Shown here piece by piece: positions 16,872 through 17,345 of a stretch of 17,345 nt of DNA (the stretch's first letter is position 1; every line of letters starts with the position of its first letter). This stretch comes from Pseudomonadota bacterium. Lineage in GTDB: Bacteria; Pseudomonadota; Gammaproteobacteria; Xanthomonadales; Xanthomonadaceae. The notes under the pieces were generated by a model. It was not told where the DNA came from. It saw only the letters and a list, made by a program, of their open reading frames with translations, and did no database searches. Where the stretch lies: positions 1 through 17,345 of the forward strand of contig JAEXLY010000118.1 in NCBI GenBank assembly GCA_023444765.1, written 5' to 3'. The translations under genes and the position numbers were made by a program.

Positions 16872-17345
16872 TGGCGCGCCTGCCCGGCCTGCGCCGCACG
16901 CTCCTCCCGGAGCATGGTATCGATGTCGCGGAACTCGTTGCCGACCAGCGGCTTGGCGTCGGTCTGCACCACGTGGCATTGCACACAGAAATAGCGGCGC
17001 GACGACACCTCGGCGAGGAACTGGTCGTCGCGGTCCATGTAGTGGGTCACGCTCACCGGAATCGCCTGGAACTGCGCGGCGGTGTTGCGGGCATGGCAGA
17101 GCATGCAGCGGTTGGAATTCAGGTCGACCTGGTAGCCGTCGATGCTGTGGGGAATCGTGGGCGGCTGCATCGGATAGGCGCGTTCGCGGCGCACGTCGAA
17201 ATTCTCCACGTCCGCCATCGGCAGCGGCGTGATCTCGGTGGTGATCGGGATGTTCCTGCGCAGGCCGTCGATGTCCTGCGCGGGGTTGCCCCGCGCGCCG
17301 ACCTCGGGCGCCGGCGGCGGCCCCCGCGGGCGGGGGGGGGGCCCC
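16868..17345 (-). CDS. napB: Periplasmic nitrate reductase dihaem subunit NapB (5' end outside window)
   Basis: The frame is open to the right edge, so only the C-terminal 158 residues are seen. Two haem sites, CMLCH and CVQCH, mark the dihaem electron-transfer subunit that feeds NapA. Between and around them are the NapB-like IPHSIDGYQVDLNSNRC, VSVTHYMDRDDQFL and PLVGNEF. The DIDGLRRNIPI segment is the family's N-terminal part and lies before the ATG at 17218, which is therefore internal and not the start. The signal peptide is not in the window. The edge-most codons translate to a Gly/Pro/Arg run caused by a G10/C10 tract and may be inaccurate. The napA side of the cluster should lie beyond the edge. 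Confidence 0.93.
   Translation of the reverse strand, partial: GPPPRPRGPPPAPEVGARGNPAQDIDGLRRNIPITTEITPLPMADVENFDVRRERAYPMQPPTIPHSIDGYQVDLNSNRCMLCHARNTAAQFQAIPVSVTHYMDRDDQFLAEVSSRRYFCVQCHVVQTDAKPLVGNEFRDIDTMLREERAAQAGQARQ

Overview
The window is very GC-rich, and its gene order and protein sequences (TolQRAB-Pal-CpoB followed by QueE and QueC, a 1369-residue HrpA with a DUF3418-type C terminus, a Pal with four domain cysteines) point to a gammaproteobacterium of the family Xanthomonadaceae, in the Lysobacter/Luteimonas area. This placement rests on recalled protein resemblance and composition, not on a search. Nearly all of the window is conserved chromosomal core. I see no phage, transposase, CRISPR array, toxin-antitoxin or defence gene.

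Layout, left to right. Positions 1-70 hold the tail of an unrecognised plus-strand gene. hrpA (149-4258, minus) converges on it and is divergent from dps (4317-4940, plus), which is followed by recQ (5065-6885, plus). A 362-bp stretch without a convincing gene leads to a tRNA-Lys(UUU) on the minus strand (7248-7323) with a good -10 box. Divergent from the tRNA is a group III truncated haemoglobin (7418-7909, plus), whose 3' end overlaps the 3' end of queC by 13 bp.

From 7897 to 16150 everything lies on the minus strand. In transcription order it is ruvB, ybgC, tolQ, tolR, tolA, tolB, pal, cpoB, queE, queC. The Tol-Pal genes encode the proton-motive-force-driven envelope machine: TolQRA in the inner membrane, TolB and CpoB in the periplasm, and Pal in the outer membrane. 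QueE and QueC act in 7-deazaguanine (preQ0/queuosine) synthesis. Between queE and queC lies a 140-bp fold-back element built of 7-bp units, the most distinctive non-coding structure in the window. Upstream of ruvB are napC and a 5'-truncated napB, the electron-transfer end of a periplasmic nitrate reductase cluster that continues past the right edge. The window ends in a G10 tract.

Several starts were set inside longer open frames: hrpA at 4258, dps at 4317, queC at 8565, tolB at 12108, tolQ at 14625, ybgC at a TTG (15077), and napC at 16871. recQ and the haemoglobin gene show no Shine-Dalgarno sequence but carry a -10-like hexamer exactly 6 nt before the ATG, as expected for leaderless transcripts.
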